A DNA stretch of 36,979 nucleotides from Actinomycetes bacterium (GCA_021791915.1 JAJYVQ010000005.1:1-36979), one strand, 5' to 3'; numbered from the stretch's first letter, positions 25,856 to 35,058 are shown. Program-made: numbers and translations. Notes: a model not told the origin generated them from the letters alone.

Positions 25856-27535
25856 ATGGGCGTAAATACTGAAGCCGAAAACATTAAAGCTAATGGCAAT
25901 ACAACAAACAGTATCTCAGCAAACAGTAACTCAACAAACAGTAACTTAGCAAACAGTAATACAGCAAATCCTGGTATAGCAAATAGTCCTGCTGTTCTAA
26001 ATACCACTGCCTGTAAGTCTGCAGGTATAAATAAAAGTGTTTTAACCGAACTGGCATGCCTCAGATCCGAAAGTTTTGCAAATGGGGGTGGAGTACCGCT
26101 CGGACTAAATTTCGTGAACGATATTTATTATTCTGTACCTCAAAAGCCGATTTTGATTTTAGGACCTTCCAGATCTGGAAAGAGTTCTTCGGTAATAGTT
26201 CCAGCAATATTGTCTGCGCTTGGACCCGTAGTTTCGCTTTCAACTAAAACTGACATAATGCAAACCACAGCAAAGGTGAGATCATTATTAGGAAATATCT
26301 GGTGCTTTGATCCCACCGATTCGATAAGTTCAAGTGAGTTCGAAAAGTTAGGGGTTAAAAAACTTAAGTGGTCGCCTATGCAATCAGTTGGCAGTTGGGA
26401 GAGTGCCTTAAGGGTAGCCAATTTAATTGTAAGTTCTTCGACGACCGTAGGCGGTATCGAATCTAACCACTGGAACGAAAGAGCTGAAGCACTTCTTGCA
26501 CCGATTATTTATGCGGCCAAACTTACCGACCGAAGCATGAAAGACATAGCAACTGCAGTCTTGTCAAAAGATCTAAGTTGGGTTGCACTTGCAATTGACC
26601 AGTACGCCAAAGATTCGATGGCAAAATTTGTTCTGTCTGGAATTTTAACTACAGAAGATAGAGAACTCTCCGGTATATTTTCAACTGCTGCATCGTTACT
26701 TACCGCTTATAAGTCCAACAGAGTTCTTGAAAATTCGATAGACCCAAACTTTGAAATTTCATCTTTTGTAAATTCAGCAGATACATTGTATATTGCTGTT
26801 TCTGGCGAAGAACAGCATCGGATTGCACCTTTGGTCGTTACTCTTTTAGATTCGATAAAATCAGAAACTTATAGGAGATACAACTCATTAAGTAGCGATA
26901 TTTTTACCAAAGATACTATAAATCAAAGAATGCTTTTTGCTTTAGATGAACTCGGACAAACAGCAAAACTCCCCTTTTTACCTTCCTTGATAGCAGAAGG
27001 AGGTGGCCAGGGTATCACTACCATAGGTTGTTTTCAGGACTTAAGTCAAGCTGTGGGTAGGTATGGATCGATAGCGGAGGGATTTTTAACACTGTTTCCG
27101 ACTAAATTGGTCTTTCCGGGAGTGTCTGATAAAAAAACTGTCGAAGCTATATCTACATTGGCTGGAGAAAGAGAAGATTATAAGTACAGTTATAACTATG
27201 GTGTAAGTCAGAACAGATTTAATGGAAGCGTTTTAACAAAGATATTGAATTCAAAAAAGAAACCTAGTCTTACAAATGTTTCAAAGTCAACTCAGCTCAT
27301 TAAGCAACTTCCCTGCGACAGGGTCTCAATGGGACTGCCAAATTCGCTTTTGATAGTTGACTCCCCTAAACCGCCTCTATTTCTAAAACAGAACAGTTAC
27401 TATAAAAACAGCCAATATCTGAACCTTATCGACGGTGCCCAACAGTCAGTTGATTTAAGGTCTAAATCTAGATTGCAAAAAGATGTTTCAATCCCCAATC
27501 TTAAGGAGCAATCAGACCTTGGACTGTCCCGATAA
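25856..27535 (+). CDS. VirD4/TraG-like type IV coupling-protein-family ATPase
   Basis: Walker A PILILGPSRSGKSSSVIVPAIL; NHWNERAEALLAPIIYAA; Walker B MLFALDELGQTAKLPFLPSLIAEGGGQGITTIGCFQDLSQA; STLAGERE. Confidence 0.85.
   Translation: MGVNTEAENIKANGNTTNSISANSNSTNSNLANSNTANPGIANSPAVLNTTACKSAGINKSVLTELACLRSESFANGGGVPLGLNFVNDIYYSVPQKPILILGPSRSGKSSSVIVPAILSALGPVVSLSTKTDIMQTTAKVRSLLGNIWCFDPTDSISSSEFEKLGVKKLKWSPMQSVGSWESALRVANLIVSSSTTVGGIESNHWNERAEALLAPIIYAAKLTDRSMKDIATAVLSKDLSWVALAIDQYAKDSMAKFVLSGILTTEDRELSGIFSTAASLLTAYKSNRVLENSIDPNFEISSFVNSADTLYIAVSGEEQHRIAPLVVTLLDSIKSETYRRYNSLSSDIFTKDTINQRMLFALDELGQTAKLPFLPSLIAEGGGQGITTIGCFQDLSQAVGRYGSIAEGFLTLFPTKLVFPGVSDKKTVEAISTLAGEREDYKYSYNYGVSQNRFNGSVLTKILNSKKKPSLTNVSKSTQLIKQLPCDRVSMGLPNSLLIVDSPKPPLFLKQNSYYKNSQYLNLIDGAQQSVDLRSKSRLQKDVSIPNLKEQSDLGLSR
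25904..25993 (+). repeat. 15-bp tandem repeat (~6 diverged copies), in-frame at the N-terminus of the virD4-like gene
   Basis: ACAAACAGTATCTCA / GCAAACAGTAACTCA / ACAAACAGTAACTTA / GCAAACAGTAATACA / GCAAATCCTGGTATA / GCAAATAGTCCTGCT. Confidence 0.95.
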
Positions 27536-27675
27536 ATCTACGATTTTATTTCTTATGCTGGATATGATTTTAAGTGATATCTCCCGTTTAGCTATTCTTT
27601 GTGGCAAAATTGTTTAATTTTTGCTAATTTATTAGTATACCTATTTTTCGTAAATCACAAAGTCAAGAAGTCAGG

Positions 27676-28644
27676 GTGGAGCGGCTGGAACAAGCAGTCG
27701 ATATAGCCGTTGCTGTAATTTTTCAATTTGAACCGACTTTGATTGGTATTTCTCAAAGTTCTGAACTAAAAGATGCTCTCGTATCCATAGTGCACGAATC
27801 TATGTCCAACCCAGCAGATGCCGAAAAAACTGCCAAAGCAAGTGTCTTAAAGATACTGAATACGGCTCTGATGAATTTAACCCAGCAGATTGTAGACGAA
27901 AAGATAAGCGGAGGCAATTTCTCGACAGACGATATTATTGAGATTAACGTAACGGCTCGACTCGTTAGTTTTGCGGTAATTCAGCTAACTTACAACGTGA
28001 TATCGGGAATAATTAAAAGAAATATTGAGTCGATAATTGCAAAATCCAAAGCTGGACTTTTAAAAGATCGTGAAGCGGAAATTAGAAGAGAACATTTTAA
28101 CATTTGGCTTGAAAAAAGACAGGAAAGACTGGCTGAAGAAGAACGCCAGAAAGTGATGGAAGACGAGAAACGGTGGGCAGAGTGGGATTCGCTCACTGAA
28201 GCTGAACGAGCAGCTAGGACTTTTGAAATGGCCGAAGCTTTGACCATGGGTTCTCAGCCGAAGGCAGCTTCTGGGAAAACCGCCGAAGAGATTGAGAAAG
28301 AAAGAATTCAAAAAGAAGAAGAGGAACGGCGGTTGGAATCCGAAGCTCTTGAAGAGGCTGCTCATGTCGCTTCTGCCAAACTTATAGGCGAATTGGAAAT
28401 TAATGTGCTCGAAGATCTTCAGGCATATATTGTAGGAACTTTTAATACTTGGGCGATAAATAATGATTCGGGGAGATTGGTGGCAGAAGAGGCTGGAGAT
28501 TTGGCTGCTCAATGCTTGCAGGCATACAGTACAGAGGGTGAAACAGTACAAACCCTACAAGTTTTTGATGGATTGGTCTTAGGTAAGCTAACTAAAGATG
28601 CGGTTGATAACATTAAAGAGTGGTTATCCAGAAAAGCTTCATGA
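27676..28644 (+). CDS. Hypothetical protein with a highly charged central coiled coil
   Basis: Open 322-aa frame, GTG start; EREREE-type stretch (LKDREAEIRREHFNIWLEKRQERLAEEERQKVMEDEKRWAEWDSLTEAERAARTFEMAEAL...EEIEKERIQKEEEERRLESEALEEA). No family recognised. Confidence 0.75.
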   Translation: MERLEQAVDIAVAVIFQFEPTLIGISQSSELKDALVSIVHESMSNPADAEKTAKASVLKILNTALMNLTQQIVDEKISGGNFSTDDIIEINVTARLVSFAVIQLTYNVISGIIKRNIESIIAKSKAGLLKDREAEIRREHFNIWLEKRQERLAEEERQKVMEDEKRWAEWDSLTEAERAARTFEMAEALTMGSQPKAASGKTAEEIEKERIQKEEEERRLESEALEEAAHVASAKLIGELEINVLEDLQAYIVGTFNTWAINNDSGRLVAEEAGDLAAQCLQAYSTEGETVQTLQVFDGLVLGKLTKDAVDNIKEWLSRKAS

Positions 28645-28799
28645 ATTAGATTTATGAAGTTACATCAAATTTAATATCTTTTAGTTTCTTATAAATATCC
28701 TGATTTTGTTTCGCTTTCTAAAGTCTACATAGCAATTTTGAGTCCAATATCTGTATCACCACCAAGACGAATTGAACCTATACCAAAAGGCTTACATTT

Positions 28800-28847
28800 T
28801 AAATTAAATACGTATTAAATTAAATACGTTTTAATTTAAATACAACT
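28800..28847. repeat. 16-bp tandem repeat (~3 copies), intergenic
   Basis: TAAATTAAATACGTAT / TAAATTAAATACGTTT / TAATTTAAATACAACT. Confidence 0.9.
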
Positions 28848-28905
28848 GTGTAGGTAACTTCAATTGCATTGTTCTACATTGTATTGATTGTATTGTTCTA
28901 TTTTT

Positions 28906-28945
28906 GTCACGACACATTTTGTCACGATACATTTTGTCACGATAC
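28906..28945. repeat. 15-bp tandem repeat (~2.7 copies), intergenic
   Basis: GTCACGACACATTTT / GTCACGATACATTTT / GTCACGATAC. Confidence 0.93.
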
Positions 28946-29169
28946 AAAACCATGTTATCTAATATTTAGTGATTACAAGAATGAAGATATCATCATAAGT
29001 GCCGTAAAACAGTACTAAAGATGCAGTTAGTTTACCAAACGAGTAAATCACTCTACGTAGTAGGTTTGCCACTTTACAATCTATTATATTAAAACGACTC
29101 CTTTTTTATTGCAAATAATAAGGAGACATGTTACAATTAATTACGTAAGTGATAACTTACTGATAATCG

Positions 29170-30048
29170 TTGAAATACCTTTGCATGAAAGGGGTGAATA
29201 TGGAAGAAAATGCTGAAGAGCTAGATTATTCTGCGAATAAAGCTGTAAGTCAAAAAGACGGGATTGAACTGGCACTTAGGAAGGCTTTGGATCAACCACT
29301 GAGCCGACGTAAGATGCTGGTGATTGGGACTGTTACTGCGGGATCTGCCGCAGGAGGCGCATTGGCTGCTGGCTCACATTTTGGATTGACTAAAAATGTG
29401 TTGAGTTCGCTAGTTTCGTTGTTTACAACAAAAGGTGTTGCAGAAGCAGGTTACAATGTGACTTATGCCGCTGGTAGTGCAATATCTGATGTAAATCGAC
29501 TTTCCTTAAGGGCACTTTGGGACGCAGTTGTACCTGGAGATTGGAACGGCAACATAGAAGACGGCGGAGAACCAGGAGCTGATCAAACTTATGTAGAAGC
29601 ATGGCTAGAACAAGTTGCTGCTGGTCCTACAAATCCAATAAGTTGGCTCACAGCTGATTTCTTAAATTTCTGGGGAGCCGATATTAATGCATGGGCTCAG
29701 GTAACAACTTTTTGGTCTCAGGAATATTACCAGATGCCACTGGGCACTAGCATTGTATTTCCTTCCACAAGACAGGGCAAGATAATCTTAATGATGAATC
29801 TGCTAATTCCAGGAGTTGAAACTATTTTTGATCTTCAATATTTAGGCGCTATTATGCTTTCAAAGTTGGCGTTTTTTGGAGACTTTTATTTTGAAGCAAA
29901 CGATCCAACTGTTTCAGTGGGTCGAGCATATTGTGGTGCGCATCTTCCTCCTGGAACAACTCCTTATGCTGTTGACAGTTATGATAAAAATTTAGGAATA
30001 TCGGATAAAACATTAATTAAAGTGAATGGGTTGGTGAACTTTCCATGA
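29170..30048 (+). CDS. Tat-signal protein, gluconate-2-dehydrogenase-subunit-3-like, partner of the GMC oxidoreductase
   Basis: Twin-arginine-like SRRKMLVIGTVTAGSAAGGALAAGS; the stop overlaps the start of the GMC oxidoreductase ORF. Start may instead be ATG at 29185 or 29200. Confidence 0.65.
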   Translation: MKYLCMKGVNMEENAEELDYSANKAVSQKDGIELALRKALDQPLSRRKMLVIGTVTAGSAAGGALAAGSHFGLTKNVLSSLVSLFTTKGVAEAGYNVTYAAGSAISDVNRLSLRALWDAVVPGDWNGNIEDGGEPGADQTYVEAWLEQVAAGPTNPISWLTADFLNFWGADINAWAQVTTFWSQEYYQMPLGTSIVFPSTRQGKIILMMNLLIPGVETIFDLQYLGAIMLSKLAFFGDFYFEANDPTVSVGRAYCGAHLPPGTTPYAVDSYDKNLGISDKTLIKVNGLVNFP

Positions 30049-31628
30049 GTACAATTACAACAGACGTATGTGTAATAGGATCCGGGTTTGGAGGTGGAGT
30101 TTCTGCTTTAAGAATGGCCCAGGCTGGACAGAAAGTGACGGTATTAGAACAGGGACATTTTTGGGATTCTGAAATAAACACCGCATGGCAAAATATGGGT
30201 TTGGATGTTAAAAACTATCAGCAGACAAATGGAGACTTAAACTATTGGATGGATTTTCTAAATCTCGCTGCTGGAGTTGATCTGTTAAGTAATGCTGTTT
30301 ATGCCATTATTAGTGGGCGCGGTGTAGGAGGAGGTTCCAATGTATATTCTGGAGTATCACTAAGAGCACCGTCATTTGTATTCGACAACGCTCCATGGCC
30401 AGCATCAGTTGACAGAAGCTCTTTAGACCCATTTTATACAAAAGCCGAAGACCAATTAAATGTTGGGCAGTTCGGTTGGGGCGATGTTGGCATGAAAGAT
30501 GGTGTATTTGCCTGGGCGGCAAAACAGGTCGGAGTCAGTGTCGATCCGCATCCCCAAATCATTAATACTAATATTTGCGGTGGCATGGGTTGGTGTAACA
30601 ACGGATGTCTTAGAGGTGCCAAAAATACCGTTGATAAACGCTACATTAAAGAAGCGATGGCACTTGGTACTGAAGTTGTAACTGGAGCAATGGCTGTAGA
30701 TGTTGCACCCTATTCAGGAGGAAAGTGGCAGGTAACTTACATTTCAGGTGCAAGTAATACTCCTAACTTAACTTGGAGCGGAACTTCTAACACCGTTATA
30801 GCAAACCAGGTGTTTATTGCAGCTGGTGCTGTTAATTCGGCAGCAATTTTGCTTAGGTCTGCTGGAAATCTTTCAAATGGGGTTTCATCTCAGACTGGAC
30901 ATAATTTGTCGAGAAATGGCGATAATCTTGTAATAGGAATTCTTCCAGATTCGTTGCCTTCCATATTTGACAATCTGGATATGAATGTTGGACCAGTGGA
31001 CGGAGTAACGTGTTTTGAGTATCTGTCTAACCCACCTCCAGGCTTTGGTTCGGATTGGCAAAAATTTACACTTCAGCCAGTTAGAATGTTGCCGATGGCA
31101 GCAGCTCTAACATTAGATCCAGCAGGCGCAAACAACAGTTCTGGAAATATGGAAGCTTTTGGATTAGGACCTAAACACTATATGCAAAAATACGGAACCA
31201 GGATGCTACAGATCGGTGTCATGGGAATGGACGGTATGGACGGACAAGTGTCATTGACTGTAGCCGGAACCCCTCAGGTTAATTTCAATAATTCACAAGC
31301 TACCTTAAATGTTTGGGCAGCCGCAAGAGCCGCAGTTCAAGACATAGTTGTAAATGGAGCTGGTGGTGAAGTTTTGCCAACTTGGGATCAGTATAGGCCC
31401 AATGACGGATACTCGATTCATCCACTGGGATCATGTAGAATGTCCGATTCGGTAAGCTCAGGAGTTGTTAGAGATGACGGTGCTGTTTGGAATCCTGGTG
31501 GAGGAGTCTATAACGGTCTTTATGTTATGGATTGCTCGATTATTAGCTCTCCGATTGCAGTCAACACATCTTTAACTGTTGCTGCATTAGCAGAAAGAGC
31601 TTTGTCTTCAATCGTTTCCGGTGGTTGA
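30045..31628 (+). CDS. GMC-family FAD-dependent oxidoreductase
   Basis: TDVCVIGSGFGGGVSALRMAQAGQKVTVLEQG; GRGVGGGSNVYSGVSLRAP; VFIAAGAVNSAAILLRS; C-terminal YSIHPLGSCRMSD...GLYVMDCSIISSPIAVNTSLTVAALAERA. Confidence 0.93.
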   Translation: MSTITTDVCVIGSGFGGGVSALRMAQAGQKVTVLEQGHFWDSEINTAWQNMGLDVKNYQQTNGDLNYWMDFLNLAAGVDLLSNAVYAIISGRGVGGGSNVYSGVSLRAPSFVFDNAPWPASVDRSSLDPFYTKAEDQLNVGQFGWGDVGMKDGVFAWAAKQVGVSVDPHPQIINTNICGGMGWCNNGCLRGAKNTVDKRYIKEAMALGTEVVTGAMAVDVAPYSGGKWQVTYISGASNTPNLTWSGTSNTVIANQVFIAAGAVNSAAILLRSAGNLSNGVSSQTGHNLSRNGDNLVIGILPDSLPSIFDNLDMNVGPVDGVTCFEYLSNPPPGFGSDWQKFTLQPVRMLPMAAALTLDPAGANNSSGNMEAFGLGPKHYMQKYGTRMLQIGVMGMDGMDGQVSLTVAGTPQVNFNNSQATLNVWAAARAAVQDIVVNGAGGEVLPTWDQYRPNDGYSIHPLGSCRMSDSVSSGVVRDDGAVWNPGGGVYNGLYVMDCSIISSPIAVNTSLTVAALAERALSSIVSGG

Positions 31629-31746
31629 GTTTAAATTTTAAATAGATTGCTTGCTTATTAATAGCAGGTTTAGCTTAAAAGATAGGCAAGCCAATCTTCT
31701 TAAAACTATCCGAGCAGAAAAAAGAAGATAAACTTTAGACTGTGTG

Positions 31747-31778
31747 CTTCAGAAAACATGAGCTTCAGAAAACATGAG
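31747..31778. repeat. 16-bp tandem duplication (2 perfect copies), upstream of the lipoprotein gene
   Basis: CTTCAGAAAACATGAG x2. Confidence 0.9.
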
Positions 31779-31786
31779 TTAGAGGA

Positions 31787-32701
31787 TTGGGTCAATTGAA
31801 ACTTAAGCTGAAGGCAACAGTAATAATTAGTATGACGTGTTTTATGTTGCTTCTTAGTAGTTGCAGCTCGTCTAATCCGAACAAGACACCTAATGAAGTT
31901 ATCCAAAACCTATGGTCCTCTACTATCAATTCAGGTGTAGGAGTTGAAATATCGAAAGTAGCCTTTCATAATCTAAGCGTAAGTGATGCTCCGGCGGGTT
32001 CAATAAGTCTGATAACATCGCCCAATGAAATAATAGGTGGTGATGGTGAGTTTGATCTCATTAATAATAACGGTTCGTTTACGCTAAATACACCCAATTT
32101 TGGTCCTATTGAAATGGATATTACCAAAGGATCGTTTTACCTACATTTTCCCGCAAATCTTTTGATAGGAGCATTGGCAAAAAAGCCGTGGTTATATGTG
32201 GACTCAAGTACTCTAAGTGCCATTAAAAGTCCTTCACTTTTAGCGGTAGCTCAGCTGTTTGATGTAATGGATCCAGCATATTCTCTTAACTTTATAAAAG
32301 GATTTTCTGGAAACGCAGTAAAGCTAGGCAAGGAAGTAATCGACAAGTTTGAGTGTACGAACTATGTTTATTCAATAAACATAACTAAAGCAGCCGATTC
32401 ATTTTCGGGAATTACAAAAAATACGATGCTACAGGTATTGAAATTAACTCATGTTTCAAACGAACAAATAACTACTTGTGTAGACAGTTCTAATAAAGCT
32501 ATCCAATCTACTTTTAGCGTAAATTTAAATCAAATAGCATATCCTGTTCCGGGCAACCCATTGGCAACGGAAAAACTAAGTGGATTTATGACCGTTACTG
32601 AAAGTTTTAGCTCATTTGTATCAGGTTCGATGAATACAAAGTCTCCGCCTTCAAATCAAGTAATTAACTTAAATTCGATAATTAAAAACCTTAACGTCTA
32701 A
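31787..32701 (+). CDS. Predicted lipoprotein, LppX/LprG-like in layout
   Basis: Signal peptide and lipobox CFMLLLSSCSSS; domain pattern (early hydrophilic linker, long beta-rich region) reminiscent of LppX_LprAFG. Homology not verified. Confidence 0.65.
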   Translation: MGQLKLKLKATVIISMTCFMLLLSSCSSSNPNKTPNEVIQNLWSSTINSGVGVEISKVAFHNLSVSDAPAGSISLITSPNEIIGGDGEFDLINNNGSFTLNTPNFGPIEMDITKGSFYLHFPANLLIGALAKKPWLYVDSSTLSAIKSPSLLAVAQLFDVMDPAYSLNFIKGFSGNAVKLGKEVIDKFECTNYVYSINITKAADSFSGITKNTMLQVLKLTHVSNEQITTCVDSSNKAIQSTFSVNLNQIAYPVPGNPLATEKLSGFMTVTESFSSFVSGSMNTKSPPSNQVINLNSIIKNLNV

Positions 32702-32839
32702 GGTATTTAATTATAAGTTAGATAAATTTAAAACTTCCAAATATCACTAAGCAAGTATATTCAGCAAGTATCTTTAAAAAAGACAAACAACAGAAACAGA
32801 GTTCAACTCATAAGAATCTGTTTTAAGAGATTAAATCAT

Positions 32840-33577
32840 TTAAGAGTGAGCTTTGCCTGTAATCAAATCTTCTCTATTAAAAAGCTTTGACACAAATTTC
32901 CACCCCGCTAAGTTAATCACAATTAGAATTATCGCAAAATAAATGCTGTATTTTACCGTTGGAGTTATTGCATTGGTTGCAAACAGCACCACTAATAACA
33001 AAGGAGGCAATGAAGCAAAAGTTGAAAGTTGCTGAGCTACCCTGACATCTCGAGTTCGGCTTGAAATTCCTATTCCAGCCCAAACTGACCATCCTGCAAT
33101 AAGAGGAGTATAGACAAACTGAATTAAAAGTCGCGGACCGCTGAAAATTACATTTTCAATGGGATGGCTCGCAAAAATAAATGCCAGCAACAAGAATGCC
33201 CCAAAAACAAAGTATGCTACTGCTACTGCGGGGACAATTGCTGCTAACGCCTTGCCTATTAAGAACTCTTCTCTGCTAATTGGAGTAATTAAAATAGGTT
33301 CCAAGGTACCTTGATCTCTTTCGCCTATTACAGAGTAAGCTGCTAACGCCGTTGGAACTATCGCTGGAATTAAAAGCATGTATAACATGGTAATTCCAAT
33401 TCTGACTTGTACCTGATGCGGTAAAACTGTCGCTTTAACGGTGAAGATTGATATCAATGGGGCAATTACAAAAGCAATTGGAAGTATTGTCATAGTAAGT
33501 ACGATGAATCTGTTTCTTTTAAAATCTTGGAACTCTTTAAATGCCAGTCCTTTAATTCTTCTCCAGTTTAAATTCAT
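32840..33577 (-). CDS. ABC-2 type transporter permease (NatB-like)
   Basis: Multi-TM; FKRNRFIVLTMTILPIAFVIAPLISIF; YSVIGERDQGTLEPILITPISREEFLIGKALAAIVPAVAVAY. Confidence 0.88.
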   Translation of the reverse strand: MNLNWRRIKGLAFKEFQDFKRNRFIVLTMTILPIAFVIAPLISIFTVKATVLPHQVQVRIGITMLYMLLIPAIVPTALAAYSVIGERDQGTLEPILITPISREEFLIGKALAAIVPAVAVAYFVFGAFLLLAFIFASHPIENVIFSGPRLLIQFVYTPLIAGWSVWAGIGISSRTRDVRVAQQLSTFASLPPLLLVVLFATNAITPTVKYSIYFAIILIVINLAGWKFVSKLFNREDLITGKAHS

Positions 33578-33582
33578 CAGTT

Positions 33583-34545
33583 CTATTCTCCGGATTCTTT
33601 TACGGTTTCTAAATAGATATCTTGCAAGCTGTGGTGAACTTCGCCAATTGAGATTAAATCTTCGTTAGCTGATACCAACTTTTTCACTAAATTTGGTATC
33701 ACTTCATTTGGATCGCTGACTTGAAGCGTGTAGAGGTCTTGTTCTTTTGTCCACTCCAAGATACCTTGAATCTCTTTGAAAATTAAACCTTCGTCCTTTA
33801 ATGGGTGCAAAGTTTTAAGCTGTACAGTTTTTGAAAACATCTGAGCTTGCATATCTTCGGTTTTACCAATTAGCTTTAGAGTCGTATTTAAAATTGCAAC
33901 CCTGTCGCAGAGCTTCTCAGCTTCTTCAAGCCTATGGGTTGTAAGGAATATAGTAACTCCTTGCTTTTGTAGCTCTTTAATGAGTTCGTGTACCTCCAGT
34001 GCGGCGATTGGATCAAGTCCAGAAGAAGGTTCATCTAAGAAAAGTACTTTTGGTTCATTAAGCAGAGCTCTAGCAAGACCTACTCGTTGTTTTAGTCCCT
34101 TAGAAAGTGACCCGCAGAGGTCATCTTTTCGGTCCCATAGATTTACTGCAAAAAGTGACTTTTCAATTTTTGTTTTGGGATCTTTTAACATATAAAGTTC
34201 ACAAAAGCATTTCAAGTTTTCATAAACGGTTAGTCTGTTATACAGACCGGGTGTTTCGGACATAACTGAAATCACCGATCGAATAGAAATTGAATTTGAC
34301 TCGTTTAGTTCAATTCCAGCTACGGTAGCTTTTCCAGAAGTTGGTTTCAGCAAGGTGCTTAAAGTACGTACCGTTGTAGTTTTTCCAGCTCCGTTTGGAC
34401 CCAAAAAACCAAATATCTCTCCGTATGCGACGTTAAATGTCAGATCTTTAAAAGCTGTTCTAGAACCGAAGGTCTTCGATAGATTTTCAACTTTAACTGC
34501 AAGCTCTTCTCCAGAAGTTTTTCTATCTAAAGTAATTTCTGTCAT
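33583..34545 (-). CDS. ABC transporter ATP-binding protein (NatA-like)
   Basis: Walker A GPNGAGKTTTVRTLSTLLKP; signature LSKGLKQRVGLARALLNEPKVLFLDEPSSGLDP; TTHRLEEAEKLCDRVAIL. Confidence 0.96.
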   Translation of the reverse strand: MTEITLDRKTSGEELAVKVENLSKTFGSRTAFKDLTFNVAYGEIFGFLGPNGAGKTTTVRTLSTLLKPTSGKATVAGIELNESNSISIRSVISVMSETPGLYNRLTVYENLKCFCELYMLKDPKTKIEKSLFAVNLWDRKDDLCGSLSKGLKQRVGLARALLNEPKVLFLDEPSSGLDPIAALEVHELIKELQKQGVTIFLTTHRLEEAEKLCDRVAILNTTLKLIGKTEDMQAQMFSKTVQLKTLHPLKDEGLIFKEIQGILEWTKEQDLYTLQVSDPNEVIPNLVKKLVSANEDLISIGEVHHSLQDIYLETVKESGE

Positions 34546-34883
34546 TTAGCTTTAACTTTCTACAAACAGCTCTTCGGTGACAATGGTTTCATACTGAAAT
34601 AAGTTTATACTAGAGCAAGTTTATAGGAGTTTAAGCTTATAGTTTGCATTTTAAACTTAAGACTGCTGACACCCTCAGTATCAGGATAGTTGTAGTTGTT
34701 TTAATTTGTGAATTGAGTATTAACTAAATCGCAGGCTGTTACTACAGTCTTTTTATTAGTGGAATTGTAATTCATCGCTGAGGCTTTGACCAGACGATTT
34801 TATATTAGGTAAATCAAAGTTTTCTTAAAATATTATTAATGAAAGTATTTAAAACAGGGCAAATGACGTCTTTATTTCCAATT

Positions 34884-34939
34884 TTGATACTAGGCTTTTG
34901 ATACTGGGCTATTAATACTAGAACATTAACACTCAAGCT
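34884..34939. repeat. 14-bp degenerate tandem repeat (~4 copies), intergenic
   Basis: TTGATACTAGGCTT / TTGATACTGGGCTA / TTAATACTAGAACA / TTAACACTCAAGCT. Confidence 0.8.
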
Positions 34940-34959
34940 GGTCTAAAACATTACTGAAA

Positions 34960-34991
34960 CAATCAAATATAGTAGCAATTAAATACAGTAG
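34960..34991. repeat. 16-bp tandem duplication (2 diverged copies), intergenic
   Basis: CAATCAAATATAGTAG / CAATTAAATACAGTAG. Confidence 0.75.
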
Positions 34992-35058
34992 TAGTAATTT
35001 AGCCCTGTGAGTATTTTTGATTGTTTGATAGTTTTAAGGAAGATTAAATTACATAAAA

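Noticed and set aside
28060-28551. 163-aa antisense ORF opposite the coiled-coil protein
   Set aside because: Fully antisense to a well-formed ORF; Phe/Ser-rich translation is the typical reverse complement of a Glu/Lys-rich coiled-coil gene.
30310-30622. Antisense ORFs within the GMC oxidoreductase
   Set aside because: Overlap a strongly supported CDS and lack family features.
31640-31690. GCTTGC...GCAAGC as a terminator after the GMC gene
   Set aside because: Six-bp stem with ~30-nt loop and no U-tract; not convincing.
32750-32775. GCAAGTAT repeated with a 13-bp period (32751 and 32764)
   Set aside because: Only two short partial copies; too weak to separate from AT-rich chance similarity, though compatible with the repeat theme.
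34600-34640. AAGTTTATA repeated ~16 bp apart in the divergent ABC intergenic region
   Set aside because: Only about 9 matching bases per copy; insufficient support as an array.
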